DNA from: Gemmatimonadaceae bacterium
Lineage (GTDB): Bacteria > Gemmatimonadota > Gemmatimonadetes > Gemmatimonadales > Gemmatimonadaceae
NCBI GenBank assembly: GCA_025450035.1
Contig: JANWIF010000145.1
Span: 1-36,411 of the forward strand
DNA: 36,411 bases
Reading direction: 5' to 3'
Position 1 is the stretch's first letter, and each line of letters opens with the position of its first letter. A model generated the notes under the pieces. The model saw nothing but the letters and a program-made list of their open reading frames with translations, was not told the origin of the DNA and made no database searches. Positions 35,104 to 36,411 of this stretch are shown here, piece after piece. The position numbers were made by a program, and so were the translations under genes.

Positions 35104-36411
35104 ATGTCTCTCGACGCATTCCATCCGCTCGTGCAGGCGTGGTTCGGGGAGACGCTCGGCACGCCGAGCGAGCCACAGCGGTTGGGGTGGCCAGCGATTG
35201 CCGAGGGGGCGCATACGCTCATCCTGGCGCCCACGGGGACTGGAAAAACACTCGCCGCATTCTTGTGGGAGCTGAACCAACTGATCGTGCGCGGACTCGA
35301 GGCCCCGCTGCCCAACGGCGTGCAGATCCTGTACGTGTCGCCGCTCAAGGCGTTGAGCAACGACATCCATCGCAACCTCGAGCGACCGCTCGCTGAGCTG
35401 CAACGGCGGTTCAGCGAGTCCGGCCTCTCGTTTCCCGAGATTCGGATCGGCGTGCGCACCGGCGATACGCCCGCTGCCGCGCGGGCGAGCATGACGCGCC
35501 GTGCGCCGCACATTTTGATCACCACGCCGGAATCGCTGCACATCATGCTCACCACCACCAAGGGGCGGGGGATGTTCTCGCTCGTGCGGGCGGTGATCAT
35601 CGACGAGATCCATGCGGTGGCGGGGAGCAAGCGCGGCGTTCATCTGGCTCTTTCCCTAGAACGTCTACAGGAGCGGTGCGAGGCCCCGCCGCAGCGCATC
35701 GGTCTCTCGGCCACGCAGCGGCCGCTGGAGGAGATCGCGCGGTTCCTTGGCGGGTGCGCGTCACGCTCGGCCGCCGAAGCGCCGGTGTTCCGCCCGGTGT
35801 CGATCATCGATTGCGGTCTTGTGAAGCGAATGACGTTGGCGATTGCGTCCGCGGTGTCCGATCCATCGGCGATCGCGGGGAGCATCTGGCCCCACGTGGC
35901 GGCGCTCGCGCTCGCGCGCATTCGGGGCGCGCGGACGACGCTCATCTTCGTCAACAATCGCGGCCAAGCGGAGCGCATGGCGGCGCGGATCAACGGGCTG
36001 GCGGGCGAGGAGGTGGCGCGTCCGTATCATGGATCGCTGGCCCGCGAGCGACGGCTGGGGCTCGAGCGCGCCCTGAAAGCCGGAGAGTTGCGCGCGCTGG
36101 TGACGACGAGCTCTCTCGAGTTAGGCATCGACATCGGTTCAGTGGATCTCGTGCTCCAGCTGCAGAGCCCGAAGCGCGTGTCGGCAGGGTTACAGCGGGT
36201 CGGCCGGTCCGGCCATTCGTTAGGCGAAGCCAGCGCCGGCGTGTTCGTGCCCACGTTTCGCGACGACCTGCTGGAGACGGCGGCGATCGTCGAGGCGATG
36301 CGCGGCGGCGAGGTCGAACCGACTCGCGTGCCGCAGAACGCGCTCGACGTGCTCGCCCAGGGGCTCGTGGCGATGGCGTCGGTCGACGACTGGACCTCCG
36401 CCGACGCGTAC
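35104..36411 (+). CDS. Lhr-type DEAD/DEAH-box helicase, truncated by the window edge
   Basis: Open frame from ATG 35104 to the window end: PQRLGWPAIAEGAHTLILAPTGTGKTLAAFLWELNQL, YVSPLKALSNDIHRNLERPL, VIIDEIHAVAGSKRGVHLALSLERLQ, IGLSATQRPLEEIARFLGG, LVTTSSLELGIDIGSVDLVLQLQSPKRVSAGLQRVGRSGH. Confidence 0.93.
   Translation, partial: MSLDAFHPLVQAWFGETLGTPSEPQRLGWPAIAEGAHTLILAPTGTGKTLAAFLWELNQLIVRGLEAPLPNGVQILYVSPLKALSNDIHRNLERPLAELQRRFSESGLSFPEIRIGVRTGDTPAAARASMTRRAPHILITTPESLHIMLTTTKGRGMFSLVRAVIIDEIHAVAGSKRGVHLALSLERLQERCEAPPQRIGLSATQRPLEEIARFLGGCASRSAAEAPVFRPVSIIDCGLVKRMTLAIASAVSDPSAIAGSIWPHVAALALARIRGARTTLIFVNNRGQAERMAARINGLAGEEVARPYHGSLARERRLGLERALKAGELRALVTTSSLELGIDIGSVDLVLQLQSPKRVSAGLQRVGRSGHSLGEASAGVFVPTFRDDLLETAAIVEAMRGGEVEPTRVPQNALDVLAQGLVAMASVDDWTSADAY

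Noticed and set aside
1-36411. tRNA, rRNA, transposase or prophage genes
   Set aside because: None recognised; no cloverleaf, rRNA core sequences, IS ends or phage structural genes could be supported by eye.

Overview
The window is a roughly 36.4 kb, GC-rich bacterial chromosomal segment. I suspect Gemmatimonadota-like from gene content and style, but this was not tested. It carries: two cold-shock genes; a divergent arginine-biosynthesis block (argH-argG-argR on the minus strand, argC-argB-argD on the plus strand); an outer-membrane beta-barrel; an Smr-like protein; a MarC-family protein; M28 and M1 peptidases; a diverged [FeFe]-hydrogenase-C-terminal-like protein opposite a Crp/Fnr regulator; hydrolases; an aldo/keto reductase; a fatty-acid desaturase; YggX; a GH3 enzyme; an NrtR-like Nudix regulator; a stand-alone LigD-type polymerase; an SPFH protein; a PD40/TolB-like protein; an S41 peptidase interrupted by an amber codon; an RPA-like replication initiator; an SDR; and the start of an Lhr-type helicase. 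The strongest finding is a probable selenoprotein missed by the ORF track. In an NHLRC2-like thioredoxin/NHL-repeat protein (16829..18280), an in-frame TGA at 16973-16975 replaces the first Cys of the CxxC motif (WTYG-U-INC versus the usual WTYCCINC). A bacterial SECIS-like hairpin (TCTCGC-AGTT-GCGAGA) lies 25 nt downstream. Other notable signals: a shared TATGC-N9-GCATA palindrome embedded in both arg promoters; promoter-embedded palindromes at the NrtR and Crp/Fnr genes; apparent leaderless starts; a family of intergenic inverted repeats with GGTTGGT or GGTAAGAGG arms; an over-represented GTTAGGC heptamer; and three long poly-G tracts. Everything was read by eye; no searches were run.
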